In this document: in pieces, positions 11,601 through 21,830 of the stretch
Numbering within the stretch: position 1 is the first letter of the stretch
Layout of the letters: every line of letters starts with the position of its first letter
Assembly (NCBI GenBank): GCA_032158295.1
Contig: CM063248.1
Span: 20,485,273 to 20,549,272 of the forward strand
From: Pycnopodia helianthoides
Lineage: Eukaryota > Echinodermata > Asteroidea > Forcipulatida > Asteriidae
Direction: 5' to 3'
DNA: 64,000 nt
Position numbers and translations under genes: made by a program
The notes under the pieces: model-generated
The model's input: the letters and a program-made list of their open reading frames with translations, nothing else
The model's database searches: none
Told to the model about the DNA's origin: nothing

Positions 11601-12193
11601 AGCCTCGTAAAGTGCGTTTGACCTTGAATGCAGTCAAATGACACAAAGTGAACCAGCGGTTTGATCAATAAAGTAGGACCATTGGTTCACCAGTAAAGTA
11701 AACCAATAGGCTCGCTAATGAACTCACCAGTTGCGATAAAACTTTATCGTTGTGCAACCATCTTGTATTTTCTCCCATAACCCAACCGAGACTTATAAAA
11801 AAAAAAACTTTAAAAACCACTCAACCAAACACCCAACTGCTGCAGATGTTTGTTGGACAACAAACATTATTGTTATACAAACAAATCAGATGCAAAGTCT
11901 TGTATAGTGCATTTGACCTTGAATGCGGTCAAACTGAATCAAATGAACCAGCTGGTTTGATCAATAAAGTAGGACCATTGGTTCACCAGTAAAGTAAGTC
12001 AATAGGCTCGCTAATGAACTCACCAGTTGCGATAAAATTTTATCGTTGTGCAACCATCTTGTATTTCTCCCATAACCCAACCGAGACTTATAACAAAAAA
12101 CTTAAAAAACCACTCAACAAAACACACAACTGCTGCAGATGTTTGTTGGACACTAAGAAAAGTACAAACATTATTGTTATACAAACAAATCTC
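11601..12193. repeat. 296-bp tandem duplication
   Basis: Two direct copies abut at about 11897. Shared blocks include GGACCATTGGTTCACCAG, GGCTCGCTAATGAACTCACC, GTTGTGCAACCATCTTGTAT and ACTGCTGCAGATGTTTGTTG. Offset measured at CTCACCAG is 296 bp. Copies differ by scattered substitutions and a few indels. Each copy contains CCATTGGTT...AACCAATAGG, a small stem. No coding frame spans both. Confidence 0.92.
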
Positions 12194-12586
12194 CGTTATT
12201 TGAGTTGATGAATTGCATCAGTTAATAACGTCCTCACACTGTTCAAACACTTCCCTGAAGCTCCTTGTTCTTTCAGCTTTTTAATCGTTTTCTTTTATAA
12301 CAGGATTTTTTTCTAATACAAAAGATTTGCTTGCATTTTCCCCGTGACATTTAAAATCCTATTGTGTTTTGATGATCCATTGATATCACTATAAACTCTG
12401 ACTAGCCAAGTGTCCATAACTACAAATAGATTAGTAATCTTCCCACAAATCCTAACCCCTCACTTCAATATAAAGGGGTCATCGACCCCAACATCGTTAA
12501 CTTGAAGCATGTATCAAATTAACACCCCTCTCCATCACTGCCTTCCTGATCTAGCAAATTCAAAGACGGAGAAAAAAGCACAACCA
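12194..12586. other. unassigned sequence
   Basis: Contains a small palindrome GGGGTCATCGACCCC near 12475. Otherwise no feature. Confidence 0.5.
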
Positions 12587-12780
12587 GGGCCCAATTTTAT
12601 AGAGCTGTTTAAGCACAACAAGATTATGCTTAGCAGGACGAGGTTACAAGTCCTATCAGCAAGGAACAGTTCCTTGCTCTATGGTCATAGGCCTAATGTA
12701 GAATCTGTGACTGGTATCCTGCTTAGCAGTAAATTGTTGAACATTATTTTCTGCTTAAGCAACTCTAGGAAATTGCGTCC
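12587..12780 (+). mobile_element. TIR element of the GGGCCCAATTT family (D, copy 1)
   Basis: Starts GGGCCCAATTTTATAGAGCT and ends GCTTAAGCAACTCTAGGAAA TTGCGTCC, an imperfect inverted repeat of the start. The core GTGACTGGTATCCTGCTTAG is shared with the copies at 38156, 43948 and 48141. It is about 190 bp and non-coding. Confidence 0.8.
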
Positions 12781-12784
12781 TTTT

Positions 12785-12990
12785 CTCAATTTCAGAGAGC
12801 TGCTTATATGCACAAAAATTAGCTAACGTAAATTACTTCTGCTTTGTACCAAAAATAGGTTACCAACCAAAGTACCATGTCCTGTGTACTGTTTGTGACT
12901 GGTTCCCTGCTTGATCTTCACTCAGCAGAAATTCGTTGAGGGATATTGTTTGCTTAAAAGCAGCTACATGTAGGTATGAAATTGGACCCT
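12785..12990 (+). mobile_element. D-family TIR element, second copy in tandem
   Basis: Begins TCAATTTCAGAGAGCTGCTT, contains GGTTACCAACCAAAGTACCA and GTTTGTGACTGGTTCCCTGC, and ends GAAATTGGACCCTGGG. It lies within 5 bp of the previous copy in the same orientation. Confidence 0.75.
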
Positions 12991-13842
12991 GGGGAAACAG
13001 AATCTAATTGCTGTATGCTACACTTTGTACTAGCCATTTCAAGTGTTGTCCGGTGAAGGATAGAGCGCTGTACAGTTTTTGTCGGGCAGTACAGTTTCTT
13101 CATAGTGTGTTGATATTCCCCTGGTGGATCAGGTTGTTCTTCTTGTGCTGTGTTTCACTTGGTGGCTTCTATTTCAGGAGGACTGAGGCCAATCTGCAGT
13201 GTTGACATGATATCTTGTGCTGCCGTATTGTTCCCATTTGAAATTAATCTTTGATTTTTAATATAAGACTGCACTTGAGCAGTCTTATAGGTGATCTGAT
13301 TCGTATAATTGTAAGGCAAGCGACCGTGCTTAAAGGTATAATACATAATTTGGGAATGATTTGGGAGCTGGAATTGAACATTTCTGAATTCGCATGCTCT
13401 ACAGGGACCATGCATACAAGCTCTGTTTTTAATGGATCCCTCTGCAGTATCACGATTATGTTATTCTCATCTCTGTATATTGCATTTACATATGAAACGT
13501 TCTTTGATTTATTATCTTTTGGTTTGATACTGTGGATATAAATCTGATGCTGAATCTGAACTTGAAAGATTGTTTTTTTGTATAAACCTGATACTTGTAC
13601 AGATTTGCCCCGAGACTAGATTGCATCCAGAAAACACAAACAAATGCCATTGTTGCCCCACCCCACCCCCACAAACCCAGTTATGACAGGAACATTCAGT
13701 ACTCATTTGTCAAGAAGCGTAAACTTCAGGGAGATTTCTGAATTCAATGAGCCGCCAGACTATTGATTAGTTTAGGTTTTTTCCCCCTTGCACTAATGTG
13801 TAGTAACACTGTATATTTAGTGCTTTCCTGATTCATGTTGGG
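12991..13842. other. unassigned sequence
   Basis: Open frames on both strands overlap without a recognisable product. Confidence 0.5.
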
Positions 13843-13932
13843 AAAAAAATATCCACAGGTTTCTGGGTAGGATTCGAACGCCTGACCTCTGCATTCTAGA
13901 GCAGATGTTCCAACCACCAGACCATCGAACAC
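13843..13932 (-). mobile_element. tRNA-Glu-like SINE head (S3)
   Basis: On the minus strand: GATGGTCTGGTGGTTGGAAC (A-box region), CTGCTCTAGAATGCAG (anticodon arm), GCGTTCGAATCCTACC (B box) and then CCTGTGGATA. The same pattern occurs at 42785-43300, 46200, 52270 and 63243. Confidence 0.8.
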
Positions 13933-14950
13933 ACACAGGTTTGGTTTTATCGGTCAAAATCAGTTGAGTTTATTTACTGAGAATAACGGAGCATTTACCC
14001 AGCATTAACTTTGTTGTGAGGCGGTGATTTGAAAGTGGCCCACCGTCACGCAATATCACACTAGGTCTGCACCTTCTGCCAGTTGGAATATTTGCATTTC
14101 AAATTAAAGCAGATTTCCTCATCTTAATTGAACCCATATTAGTTTGTTTGTACAACAACAATTTAATGTGTTAGCTATTGATTTTTCTTGAGTAAATAAA
14201 TACTGTTTAAATTACATTACTTTACAAAATAAGCATTGTTGTATACTTTGTTTTAGAACAGCTTTTACTCTCAAAGTATGACCCTTAAAATTAATTGGCG
14301 TATTATGCCGAAGTTAACCACTCCATCTCCAGCTGTCCAAGCTGTGCAAGCGATTACACAAATTATGCATCATCATGCATTTAGAAGTAGCTGAATAATT
14401 TGACTTTCCTATTGAGCCGGAATCGCTCCAATTCTTCACTAAACATCGCCCTATCACGTTCCACCGGGGGACGGGACGGATAAAGCCTAGACAAGCGAGG
14501 GACAGGAGGATCGGCCTCGGACCCACCTCGAATCAAACCAAAACATTCCTTGATCTGAGCTGATGAGCGACATCTCATGTACGTTCACACAGTCCTGATC
14601 CCCTTTCTGGAGAAGCGTCAATTGTGTTTGGCACCGTCGAGTCTACCTCCCTTCACCTCTCTCTCCCTCCCCCCTTCTTAATTTCAAAAGCTCTTTGTGG
14701 TTCATATCACACTCCTTAACCCCCCCCTCCCCTGTCGTCAGAAGATGTTAAATTCCATCGCATGTTTTATAAGTCATCACAAGATCATATTGGAAACGAC
14801 ATTAGTTGGTTGGCAATGATCATTTAGAAGGAATTCTAGCACCACTGAAGGAGAGTGCCAGGTTTTCTGTCAGAATCAATCTGTTGTTGTTTTTTTTTAA
14901 AATACTTTGTTTAATTTTATTAGTGGTGATAAAGGGAGGTGTTGGACATG
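13933..14950. other. unassigned; GC-rich patch at 14400-14640
   Basis: A minus-strand frame (14381-14578) ends with residues MFSEELERFRLNRKVKLFSY and looks protein-like. Its upstream side lacks a convincing acceptor and no domain is recognised. C-rich and T-rich tracts follow at 14660-14735 and 14886-14900. Confidence 0.35.
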
Positions 14951-15148
14951 TTTTTATTTATTGTTGATTTTCTTGTCTGTTATTTTTTATCTACACTAGT
15001 TGTATTTTATCTACTCTAATTGTTTTACAACATGGGGCAGCAGGTCTACAGATCATAGTAATTGATTTGCTTTTGTTTCTCAAAGCACATTTGGAAGTAT
15101 TGTTGTCTTGTTTTTACATTGTTGTGATGGTTAAATTAAATAACAACT
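14951..15148 (+). mobile_element. retroelement-like 3' end (copy 1)
   Basis: Shares GGGGCAGCAGGTCTACAGAT, TTTGCTTTTGTTTCTC and GGAAGTATTGTTGTCTTGTT with 18520-18695. Both stop in an A/T-rich tail after a TTGTTG(T/C)GATGG segment, which suggests the 3' end of a LINE or SINE. Confidence 0.6.
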
Positions 15149-15403
15149 AGACATCAAGTGTTCAGTAAAAACGAACACAGAGGGGGTTGCGGTTGCTGGA
15201 TTAAAAAGATACGATGAAATGATTTCATACTGAAAATTACATTCGATAAGTTGTATAAAACATAATAATAATAACAATAATAGTAATAATAACAATAGAC
15301 TTTCAATACATATATTTTTCGAGGATCATAATGTGATTTATTGTTTCAGTTTTCTGTTAATATTCTTTTTTCTTGATAATGGTCCAACTGAATTTGGGAG
15401 AGG
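15149..15403. other. unassigned; AATAAT microsatellite
   Basis: Imperfect AATAATAAC-type microsatellite at 15264-15298. Nothing else seen. Confidence 0.6.
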
Positions 15404-15865
15404 TGTCATATATGTGACCCGCTCTGTGAAAATGAGTCAGATGTCGCCCAATGCATTATTGTTTAATGGACATTTCAATGTAAAAAGTATCAATTTTTTA
15501 TATATTTTTTTTTACTTGTTTAAGATCTATATTTGCATGGTAAACTTTCAGAACACTAAATTTTAGTCAATAAAGCTATGAAAACAACAATTTTGTGATC
15601 ATACTTTAGTCTAATTTGTATCCTTTTGCTTATATGTAGTGCGAAATTGTAATTTTAAACATCAATTTACTTCTAATTAGTTTTCAACAAAAAATGATAT
15701 ACTGGCTAATTTCAAACGGGAGTAACTTAGCAACGCGATACACCCCAGAGCTTAGACATATACCAAATTACTGCTGTTGGTATGATCTTTCCAGCCATTT
15801 ATATAATCTAATTTTTTAAATTGTCAACATCTGACTCATTTTCATAGAGCGGTTCACATATGACA
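15404..15865. mobile_element. 462-bp TIR element
   Basis: The left terminus TGTCATATATGTGACCCGCT followed by CTGTGAAAATGAGTCAGATG is the near-exact reverse complement of the right terminus CATCTGACTCATTTTCATAG followed by AGCGGTTCACATATGACA. The TIRs are about 40 bp with a handful of mismatches. The interior is AT-rich with no transposase, so it is a non-autonomous element. No clear target duplication was seen. Confidence 0.85.
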
Positions 15866-16094
15866 GTTGAACTTGGCTACAAACCTAACATATTATGTTA
15901 ATTTTGTGACTGAGAAATAATTTAGTTTCAAGCTCCTTCGTCTTCAAGGAATCGTTGTTTAAATTTCGTTTAAGTTTAAAGTTGCATCTTTCAGGTTGTA
16001 TCGTGAACTGGGCATGATCCCTAGCTATACAGTTGTATGACTTATGAATGGCTCCCCCCATACAAAGATACTGACTAAGTAGGGAAAAACCACC
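15866..16094. other. unassigned sequence
   Basis: No feature recognised. Confidence 0.5.
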
Positions 16095-16145
16095 AGCTAG
16101 ATAGCTCAGTTGGTAGAGCACCGTCTCATGAAGCTGGAGGACCTT
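16095..16145 (+). mobile_element. 5' half of tRNA-Asn-like SINE head (S4)
   Basis: GCTAGATAGCTCAGTTGGTA followed by GAGCACC matches the A-box half of the heads at 19778, 37534 and 61298. The sequence then departs from the pattern before the B box. Confidence 0.65.
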
Positions 16146-16321
16146 ACTACAGATTGTACAGACTTCCTAAAATTTCTTTTGCATGTTCTAGAGCTTCTGG
16201 TAAATGGAGTTTTTTTTTAATAAAAAGTGTTCTCTACAATAATTGCATGGCAAAAAGATACACAGAGTCTGTAAGAAAAGTATTGTCTTTTGAGTTCTTT
16301 TTTTTAATTCGCATTTTAAAT

Positions 16322-16697
16322 TTAAAGGAACATTACAGAATTGGTTTTTGCTAACAAAACAGTTGCTGGCAGTGTAAGCACTTTATATAATCTACCATAT
16401 ACATAAACTGACAAACCTGTAGAAGTTTGAGATCGATCGGCCATCTGGGTCACGAGAAAATAGTGAAAAACCGTTTACAAATTTGCATGTGTTATACAAT
16501 GCATGAATAAAATGCTCATGAGCGATAAACTCCAATCGGAAATTAGTTTGATTTATTTCTCATCAAATATGGCATTTCAGCCAGAAATATTTCAAGGGAT
16601 GTTTTCTACTATCATCATCATTAGACCGTGTAAGTTTTATGTAAATCTGTGATCAAAAGTATATTTTACAATCACCAATTCTGTAATGTGCCTTTAA
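16322..16697 (+). mobile_element. TTAA-flanked MITE (family C, copy 1)
   Basis: Opens with TTAA then AGGAACATTACAGAATTGGT and closes with ACCAATTCTGTAATGTGCCT then TTAA. Nearly collinear with 43970-44363; the interior block GAGATCGATCGGCCATCT and the CTACTATCATCATCATTAGA segment are shared. About 376 bp, no coding frame. Confidence 0.92.
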
Positions 16698-17920
16698 CGC
16701 TCTTTTTATTACAGATTTGACATAGTAAATAATGGCCTTAATACACTGGGCCAATGATTGACACCCTTGGTTTTGATGTAGCAAATTAAAAACGTGTTGA
16801 GTGTTAAGGGACACTATCCTGTAACTCGGACAGTAATTTTTGCTGGACAATTAGTACTGACATCAAATTATTTTTTAAAGTGAGCCGTGAGATTAGAAAT
16901 GTCTGCTTCATTGTTTCAGCCATACATGTATTTGAATCTGGACTGTGTTCCCTGTCCATTTTGCATTTTTATCAACAAACAAAATCAAAACCCACTTAGT
17001 TCCAATAAAAGATGGTTCAGTCGTTCCAGTGTGATCACCAAAGATAATTTAGAAGAAATACAACCTCAGACAAGCTCATCAAAAGGATGGGGGAAAAAAA
17101 CACCTAATGACAAATTCCCCTAGAGTCTCATTCTACACGTCCAAATCCTCAACATATGTTTGCTCTTAATAAACTATTCATCACCAGATGATCAGCCGAG
17201 ATTATCTCCAAAAGGCATTTTCTCCTTCCCTACGAAACGCCGCCAACAAACAAAACAAAATCATTCCGTATTCCAGTGGCGTTTAGCGGTCGTTGAGTTA
17301 CGTTTTTAGACGAGATCCTGTCGGTGGGATTTACGTCACACTAAGTGCATGCTCTGTGCCATAATTGGCCCAGTTAAGTTTTGCCGCGCACTGCTGAGTG
17401 CTTTTGATAAAAATGAAAGGATCCTGGAAATCGAGTTAAAACATGAAAGGTTTTTCACACTTATTTGGTCATTTGAATAAAATGAGAAATACCGATAAGG
17501 AATACTCCTCTGTAATTAACCAAATTCTTTTCCAGTTAAATCTGGCGAACATCCCCCATTCCATAAGATATAGTTTTTTGGGGATGAAAAGATTTTAACT
17601 TCTGTAGTTTTTGACATTAAACGTATTTTCATTGTTTTCTCTTACTTTCACCGTTTCATAGGATGTGTTTATATTTTAATATAAATTAGGCTACAGTTAA
17701 CCTGTTTTTTATTCAGAGTTATCCGAATAAAGTATTATTTTTTTCCCCATTCTTGTTCATTACAAATTATTTTTGTATTTCGCTTTTTCAACTTTTATTT
17801 AGTATTTAGATTATGTTAAACTTTCCATATGGAGACACTCAACCTCGTTACGAGAGGGTGATCGATCTCCCATTCCTTCCCTATGCTCACGCTGCTCCCT
17901 CAATCACCCCTGGTACTGGT
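16698..17920. other. unassigned sequence
   Basis: GC-richer stretch at 17220-17420 has stops in the frames I checked. Nothing recognisable. Confidence 0.5.
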
Positions 17921-17963
17921 TAATTAAAATGTGCCAGTACATGTTTATGGCACATTTTAATTA
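17921..17963. repeat. perfect 16-bp inverted repeat (hairpin)
   Basis: Arms TAATTAAAATGTGCCA (17921-17936) and its exact reverse complement (17948-17963) flank an 11-nt spacer. It has no T-run after it and is not obviously a terminator. Confidence 0.9.
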
Positions 17964-18420
17964 GGCCTGTGGCCGACCAACTCTCTGTGCGCACTCAAGT
18001 ATGGTAGCTTGCAAAAGTCATAGAGCAACCAGTACCCTCTTATTCTTTCTGATCTTGGGACATGTCTAACTGTATGAAGTTTAGGGTGACTGTGTTGAAA
18101 CATGATTAATATTTTTGGGAATCACATCAAAATACTTGCACTCTGACAAGCACGTACTAAGCGTCCTACAAGTGCTTGAAAGTTTTTAACAAGCGTGTGC
18201 GCAAAGCAGTCACATTGGGGAGCCAATCAGCATTGCTTCCAGCACGTCCCTAAAAGGAGTTGGGTATCAAAACGGCGCACTGCCCACGGTAGCCAGTTTC
18301 CAGGTCTATCTTGTGTTTATTGCGAAAAAATTTTCAAATAACAAGGATCTGTGTGTGACTTATATAAAGGAAATATGGAATACATTTCATTTGTGGGAAA
18401 CCTCTGTGAAGTCAGGCTTT
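17964..18420. other. unassigned sequence
   Basis: No feature recognised. Confidence 0.5.
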
Positions 18421-18453
18421 TCCATTTCACTCGGCTTCGCCTCTTGAAATGGA
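18421..18453. repeat. hairpin with GGCTTCGCCTC loop
   Basis: Perfect arms TCCATTTCA and TGAAATGGA enclose CTCGGCTTCGCCTCT. The loop resembles the complement of the loop in the hairpin at 5057-5090. Confidence 0.75.
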
Positions 18454-18519
18454 ATAGTCCAGAATTCAACTCGTGATTATACTCTTTGACAATGCAGTCT
18501 TATGCATCCAATTGTTTTT

Positions 18520-18695
18520 TTTAATAGTTTATTTTCTTGTCTCTTTATTTTTACATAAATTATTATATATTTTAACCAGATGTGGGGCAGCATGTCTATG
18601 GATCACAATTACTTTGCTTTTGTTTCTCCAAGCCCATCTGGAAGTATTGTGGTGTGGTTTTGTATTGTTGCGATGGCTGAATAAATAATAATAAT
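18520..18695 (+). mobile_element. retroelement-like 3' end (copy 2)
   Basis: Homologous to 14951-15148 (GGGGCAGCATGTCTATGGAT, TTTGCTTTTGTTTCTCCAAG, GGAAGTATTGTGG). Ends GATGGCTGAATAAATAATAA, a typical LINE/SINE tail. Confidence 0.65.
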
Positions 18696-18847
18696 TTTGG
18701 ACGTTGTTGTGTAGAACTAAATTCTTGCAAATTGGAATAATTGCAATCACTTAAATAAACATACACAAAATCCCTTTCAAAGGGTGAATTCTTTTATAGC
18801 AGTTCTCTCAAATACTAGACAACTCAATTGTTGATGTGTGTCGTGTT

Positions 18848-18895
18848 GTCATTTAGCCTTTGAGAAAGACTCTGCTTGGGTCTAAATGTCAGGCC
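18848..18895 (+). repeat. GAGAAAGACTC dispersed motif, copy 1
   Basis: TTTGAGAAAGACTCTGCTTG followed by GGTCTAAATGTCAGGCC. One of five occurrences in the window (also 19111, 21781, 36558 minus, 42090 minus). Confidence 0.7.
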
Positions 18896-18999
18896 ATTAA
18901 CAATTTTTTTGCATTTATACCATTAGGTCCTTTTGGTTGGGAAGCAGTTTGCAACATTTAATTATATTTTCTCGGTTAAATCAGCTCCTCCTCCCCCCC

Positions 19000-19156
19000 C
19001 CATTTTCTCAATCTTTGTTGTTCATCCCTTGCTTTTTCTGTGTGCTTTCTGCCTCCTTCCCTCTTTTCATTTCTTTCCACTCGACTGCTTCTGTTACACC
19101 AGTTTGTGTTGTCATTTAGCCTTCGAGAAAGACTCAGAGTCAAAACCTCAGGCCCT
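19000..19156 (+). repeat. dispersed repeat shared with 36560-36720
   Basis: Contains GTTCATCCCTTGCTTTTTCT, GTGTGCTTTCTGCCTC, GACTGCTTCTGTTACACCAG and then the GAGAAAGACTC motif. The same order appears on the minus strand at 36720-36558. Confidence 0.75.
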
Positions 19157-19564
19157 TTTTTTTTTGACAGAATGTATTCAATAATTGTTTTGTATAACTC
19201 ACACATAGATGCTTGTCATATGATTTTTTGTTCACTCCTCCACCCCACACTCTGAAAAATCTTTTTAGAAAAAACTCACTTCTAAACAATGTGGATGATT
19301 CCGTGAAGACATCAACCCTGTCCGCTTTGACACAACAAATTGAGGTGGTTGGGGGGGGGGGGGGGGGGGTTGTGGAGACGACGCTGCGAAGCATACAATA
19401 ATTATCCAATATAAGTTTTGGAGTGTCACCACAGTAAATACATGGCAAAGTAATGGATGACACATGGGGCTGTATCTCTTTCAAAGTGTGAAACAACTTG
19501 AGCAGTTTTCTCTAGACGAGACGATTTAATTGGATGACATTTTTGCAATGTTGGCTGCTATCAT
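19157..19564. other. unassigned; 19-base G run
   Basis: Poly-G at about 19351-19369. Otherwise nothing recognised. Confidence 0.6.
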
Positions 19565-19700
19565 GTGGACTATATATCTGATCTTTCAACTTCATTGCAC
19601 CTTCATTGTGGAATGACTTACTAGTTCATATTCGTCAAGCTGACTCTGTTCTGATTTCTGAAGGACTTTTAAAGACTCACAAGTTTGAATTCTACATTTG
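19565..19700 (+). pseudogene. LINE reverse-transcriptase C-terminal fragment
   Basis: From about 19576 the plus strand reads SFNFIAPSLWNDLL followed by VHIRQADSVLISEGLLKTHK. The pattern APSLWN(D/S)LP..IR....S...FK..LKTH is the conserved C-terminus of ORF2 in CR1/L2/Jockey-type non-LTR retrotransposons, past the RT domain. An in-frame stop just upstream and absence of the catalytic domain make it a dead fragment. There is no sign of the rest of the element. Confidence 0.8.
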
Positions 19701-19777
19701 TGTAACTTTGCTTTGTATATTTCATTGTTTTATGATCTGTGCTTATTGTGCATAGACGCTCCTGCACTATATATGCA

Positions 19778-19850
19778 TCTCAAAACAACTGAGTTGGTAG
19801 AGCGCCAGCACGTTAATCCGGAGGTCCTTGGTTCAAAGCCTGCTCTATTA
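19778..19850 (+). mobile_element. tRNA-Asn-like SINE head (S4)
   Basis: ACTGAGTTGGTAGAGCGCCA, GCACGTTAATCCGGAGGTCC (GTT in anticodon position) and GGTTCAAAGCC resemble a tRNA with degenerate ends. It matches 37534-37606 (minus). A functional tRNA is unlikely because the acceptor stem is not paired. Confidence 0.7.
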
Positions 19851-21780
19851 AATTTTTCTTTGTTCAACCACAAATTATAGAAATATCTCGTCTTATTACT
19901 GTTATGTTATTATTATGATTACTGGCCCAGTGTTAAATATACTGGACTCTGGCCTGAGTGGGCCAGTGGGTAATTCAAGCCCTGATAATAATATTATACA
20001 GAGTTGTTGTTTTGTTGGAGTGGTATGGGGAATTGTTCTCATGTGTTGGTAAATGAAGTAAGTGCTCACCCAGAATGTGATTTATTTTGGAAGTCCTACA
20101 CCTGTGTTTATTTTTGTTGCTCCATTCGTTTTAAAGGACTCGTTATTCTCAGCCGGCGATGTTAGTGACAGTTCAATCATTGGATAGTTTTTAAATTGTA
20201 AATTAGATAAACAATAGAACAGAATGGACAACACACTTCAGATTGACACAGTTCAACTTGCTCTTTAAAACCGCTGACAATTACTGCATGCGTAGACGGT
20301 TATTCCAAAGTAAAGATACCATGCAAATACTCTGTATTTACACTCCCTCAGCATGGCCACACTTAACCACATTGAACACACTCTTTCCCAAGCCGCTGGA
20401 CCGGGCTATCGCAAATTTTTACTCCCACTTGTGTTTACCTTCGTCTAAATTTTATTTGCTGGAATCTTGCCTATTTGTCACTTTTCTCTTTCGTGGAAAA
20501 AAACCAGATTACGACGAATTGGGATTTATTTATTTTTTCAACTTCAGTCGAAAGGGGCTGTGAATTAGATTGGGTTGTCTTATCAAAATACACGCTCACT
20601 AATTTTCACTTAAAGCATTGAGCCAATACAATGAGTCATTCAGCGTGACAACCCGGAACGCAAGTGATAATACGTGAGCATTGCCACCCTGCGCTTGGCC
20701 GTTTCATCAATATTTAAAGAACGACAGGCGTGAGCTGGTCTGTAACGGGTAAATATTTGTCCTACAAACAGATAAGCACCAGTCGTAGCCAACGCTTTTG
20801 AGGGTGGAGAGTAGAAATTGACGATTGTAGAAGTTAGAGGAATATTGTTTCAGATGTGAGTCAAGAAACCAGACCACATCTAAAGACAAATTTGTGGGTG
20901 TTTGCTGTCCATTATTGTTGGGGGAAAAGTTAGTGGCACACACCAGAATTTATCAATGGAGGGGGCTGAGAAAGAAATGGTGCCTTACTGTGAAGGGGTG
21001 TTCAAAACAAATAGAAAATAAAACACCTCAACACGGAACAGAAAGTTTTCAACATTTTCATGACAATACTTTGCGTTTTCAAGAAGTGACTTATCTGTCA
21101 GACCCATTGAAGCCTAGCGTTTTCAAAAAGTGACCCACATCTGAACGAAAAATAGTAAGCAGTCTCCAAAACACCAGTCTGGAATATTGTTAAACTTCAT
21201 CAACCATGGTTTTTTTTACAACCATATGACTTTGGGATGTGAAGCATATATGTAGGTCACTTCATTCAGCGACGAACTGTTGAAATCATTGGATGACCGC
21301 TAAGTATTTTTGTACATTTAACTTCAACAAAACAAGTTTAGAACCACAGCTGATGGGAACTCATCTGTAGAACCACTCTGTGGAAACAAAGTTCACATGT
21401 GCCAGATTTGTGTTGCTGTATATTCAATGCAACAAGTTCCAAGTTGACAAATAGAGACAAGTTCTTGGGACGAAATGATTTCAGTGGAAAATAAGAGAAC
21501 CTTGTTTTTGGTGTGGTCAATGGATCCTAGTGATTTCCATTGGCTGTACTCTTTTCTAGTTTTGCTGGATTGGCGGCAAATTGCTTTCTTCTTCAAAGAT
21601 TCAAAGATTCCAATGTTTGCCTCTGTTGAGTTGTGTACAAGTTGTGCCAGCAGGAAGTCCAGGCTCTATGTGGTCAATAAACTGTTGAATCATACACTAT
21701 TTGAACGTTGTCACTTTGATTCAGGTTCCAAAGTGTAGTTGTTGCCTGCGTCTGGACTCTTCAGATAAAATGTCAATCAG
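19851..21780. other. unassigned sequence
   Basis: No gene recognised. Open frames at 20243-20563 and 20894-21133 (plus) lack domains. Confidence 0.5.
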
Positions 21781-21830
21781 TTTAGCTTTTGAGAAAGACT
21801 CTTGCTAGGGTCGCAACGTGAGGCCATTAA
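21781..21830 (+). repeat. GAGAAAGACTC dispersed motif, copy 3
   Basis: TTTTGAGAAAGACTCTTGCT followed by AGGGTCGCAACGTGAGGCC. Confidence 0.7.

Noticed and set aside
14381..14578. Protein-like minus-strand frame ending NRKVKLFSYF
   Set aside because: Composition is plausible but there is no acceptor or start context and an overlapping frame is equally open.
17921..17963. Rho-independent terminator
   Set aside because: The stem is AT-rich with no T run, and bacterial termination does not apply here.
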